A stretch of DNA of 6,794 bases, taken from Flavobacteriales bacterium UBA4585 (GTDB taxonomy: Bacteria; Bacteroidota; Bacteroidia; Flavobacteriales; Schleiferiaceae). The notes beneath the pieces were generated by a model, which was not told the origin of the DNA, did no database searches, and was given only the letters and a program-made list of their open reading frames with translations. The position numbers and the translations under genes were made by a program. The stretch covers positions 1 through 6,794 of the forward strand of contig CATAQZ010000181.1 in the NCBI GenBank assembly GCA_949487015.1, read 5' to 3'. Positions within the stretch are counted from its first letter, which is position 1. Each line of letters opens with the position of its first letter. Positions 5,253 through 6,794 of the stretch are shown here, in pieces.

Positions 5253-6794
5253 TTATGCATTGTTCTGCGTCTTAATCAAATTCAATGCAGATCCTGCTTT
5301 GAACCAATCAATCTGCTGAGCATTGTACGTGTGGTTTAAAAGAACCATGTCTTTGCTGCCATCAGCATGCACAACTTCTAGCGTAAGCTGCTTACCTGGT
5401 GCAAATTCAGCGAGATCAGTAAAGTTGAACGTATCGTCAGAAAGAATACGATCGTAATCTGCTTCATTCGCAAATGTTAGACCCAACATCCCTTGCTTCT
5501 TCAAGTTCGTTTCATGGATACGTGCAAAAGATTTCACAATCACCGCGCGAACACCAAGGTGACGTGGCTCCATTGCTGCGTGCTCACGAGAAGAACCCTC
5601 TCCGTAGTTGTGATCACCTACCACAATAGACGGTACACCCGCTGCTTTGTACGCACGAGCTACGTTAGGAACCTCATCGACTGAACCGTCGAGTTGATTC
5701 GTAACCGCATTAGTAGCCTCCGTGTAGGCATTCACTGCACCAATCAAACAGTTGTTAGAAATGTTATCTAAATGTCCGCGGTAGCGCAACCATGGACCTG
5801 CCATAGAAATATGATCCGTTGTACACTTGCCTAAGGCTTTGATGAGCAATTTCGCTCCATTAATGTTCTGACCGTCCCAAGGCGCGAACGGTGCGAGTAA
5901 CTGTAAACGTTGAGATTCTGGACTCACCACAACATCAACACCTGAACCGTCTTCTGCCGGTGCTTGATATCCATTATCTTCTACTGCGAAGCCTTTACTA
6001 GGTAACTCTTGGCCTGTAGGCTCCGCCAATGTAACAGCATCACCGTTTTCATTAACGAGCGTGTCGGTCACTGGATTGAAATCTAACTTTCCTGAAATTG
6101 CAATCGCTGCAACCATCTCAGGCGATGTCACAAACGCATGGGTGTTTGGGTTCCCATCAGCACGTTTGGCGAAGTTTCTATTGAACGAGTGAACGATAGA
6201 GTTTTTCTCTTGCTTCTCTGCGCCTTCACGCGCCCATTGTCCGATACATGGTCCACAAGCGTTTGTAAAGATTCTCGTTCCCTCTAGTTTATTGAACGTA
6301 TCCATCAAACCGTCACGCTCAGCAGTGTAACGCACCTGTTCCGAGCCCGGGTTAATTCCTAAGATTGCCTTTGGTTTGATTCCCTTACCGACGGCGTCAG
6401 CAACGATGGATGCCGCACGAGTCAAATCCTCATAGGATGAATTCGTACATGAACCAATCAAAGCCCATTCAATATCTGTCGGCCAGTCGTTGGCTGCCGC
6501 TTTTTCCTTCATTTCTGCTACCGGTGTAGCTAAATCAGGTGTGAATGGACCATTTAAATGTGGAGTCAACTCATCCAAGTTAATTTCAATCACTTGGTCA
6601 AAGTACTGCTCCGGATTTGCGTAAACCTCAGCATCACCGGTCAAATGTTCAGCAACCTTATCTGCTGCATCTACTACATCTTGACGACCCGTAGCTGCTA
6701 AGTAGCGACGCATACTGTCATCGTAACCGAACGTAGAAGTGGTTGCACCAATCTCCGCGCCCATGTTACAAATGGTTCCTTTACCTGTAGCACT
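5253..6794 (-). CDS. acn: Aconitate hydratase (mitochondrial-type aconitase), 5' end cut by window edge
   Basis: Aconitase interconverts citrate and isocitrate through cis-aconitate in the TCA cycle, using a [4Fe-4S] cluster in the cytoplasm. The frame is open to the window edge, giving 513 residues that start SATGKGTICNMGAEIGATTS. The first ATG in the window (6764-6762) is internal, since conserved sequence continues before it. In fragment numbering, the cluster ligands are Cys116 in GSCTNSSYED and Cys180 and Cys183 in NACGPCIGQW. The linker to the swivel domain is followed by KCTTDHIS, GPWLRYRGHLDNISNN and the active-site loop YGEGSSREHAA (398-407, plus A408). ARIHETNLKKQG and the ending NHTYNAQQIDWFKAGSALN closely follow mammalian mitochondrial aconitase. 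Family members are about 750-780 residues, so roughly 240 N-terminal residues lie beyond base 6794. No disruption or missing key residue is seen. The gene ends 27 bp from the shared terminator. Confidence 0.97.
   Translation of the reverse strand, partial: SATGKGTICNMGAEIGATTSTFGYDDSMRRYLAATGRQDVVDAADKVAEHLTGDAEVYANPEQYFDQVIEINLDELTPHLNGPFTPDLATPVAEMKEKAAANDWPTDIEWALIGSCTNSSYEDLTRAASIVADAVGKGIKPKAILGINPGSEQVRYTAERDGLMDTFNKLEGTRIFTNACGPCIGQWAREGAEKQEKNSIVHSFNRNFAKRADGNPNTHAFVTSPEMVAAIAISGKLDFNPVTDTLVNENGDAVTLAEPTGQELPSKGFAVEDNGYQAPAEDGSGVDVVVSPESQRLQLLAPFAPWDGQNINGAKLLIKALGKCTTDHISMAGPWLRYRGHLDNISNNCLIGAVNAYTEATNAVTNQLDGSVDEVPNVARAYKAAGVPSIVVGDHNYGEGSSREHAAMEPRHLGVRAVIVKSFARIHETNLKKQGMLGLTFANEADYDRILSDDTFNFTDLAEFAPGKQLTLEVVHADGSKDMVLLNHTYNAQQIDWFKAGSALNLIKTQNNA

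Noticed and set aside
6762..6764. ATG as the start of a complete 503-residue aconitase
   Set aside because: Conserved aconitase sequence (TGKGTICN) continues upstream in frame to the window edge, so this Met is internal and the gene is cut off by the window, not truncated in the genome.
1..6794. Mobile elements, CRISPR arrays, tRNA or rRNA genes, riboswitches, or a defence or biosynthetic system
   Set aside because: Genes are packed end to end with familiar housekeeping families; I found no terminal inverted repeats, regular repeat-spacer units, cloverleaf or conserved riboswitch leader, and no intergenic gap over 100 bp.

Overview
The window looks like ordinary core chromosome of a marine-type Bacteroidetes (Flavobacteriales-like) bacterium. 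The evidence is TAnnTTTG -7 promoter elements typical of that phylum, weak or absent Shine-Dalgarno sequences, E. coli-type PurB, a mitochondrial-type aconitase, a UMF1/Atg22-like transporter and a secreted barrel-like protein whose predicted mature form starts with Gln. The lineage is inferred from these traits, not from a database search.

Layout: (1) 1-665, minus strand: truA (tRNA pseudouridine synthase A), with its C-terminus cut off by the window edge. (2) 666-699: a 34-bp divergent control region with a -7 element on each strand, facing each other. (3) 700-3023, plus strand: a tight three-gene cluster of a YfcE/MJ0936-type metallophosphoesterase (GTG start), purB (adenylosuccinate lyase) and a small membrane-anchored protein of unknown function. 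(4) 2964-4253, minus strand: a 12-TM-type MFS transporter of the UMF1 family, whose 3' end overlaps the small protein gene by 60 bp, codon against codon. (5) 4254-4319: a 66-bp divergent intergenic region carrying two direct copies of the odd palindrome TTGGACCAA. (6) 4320-5165, plus strand: an exported, probably outer-membrane beta-barrel protein. (7) 5166-5252: a strong bidirectional terminator. (8) 5253-6794, minus strand: the C-terminal two thirds of aconitase, with its N-terminus outside the window.

The genes are housekeeping functions (tRNA modification, purine synthesis, TCA cycle) plus transport and envelope genes. I see no mobile element, CRISPR array, tRNA, rRNA, toxin-antitoxin module or defence system, and no clear sign of an undescribed system. 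The points most worth a second look are the TTGGWCCAA palindromes (four copies in 6.8 kb, two of them framing a divergent promoter region), the 60-bp antisense overlap of two coding ends, and the face-to-face promoters between truA and the phosphoesterase gene.
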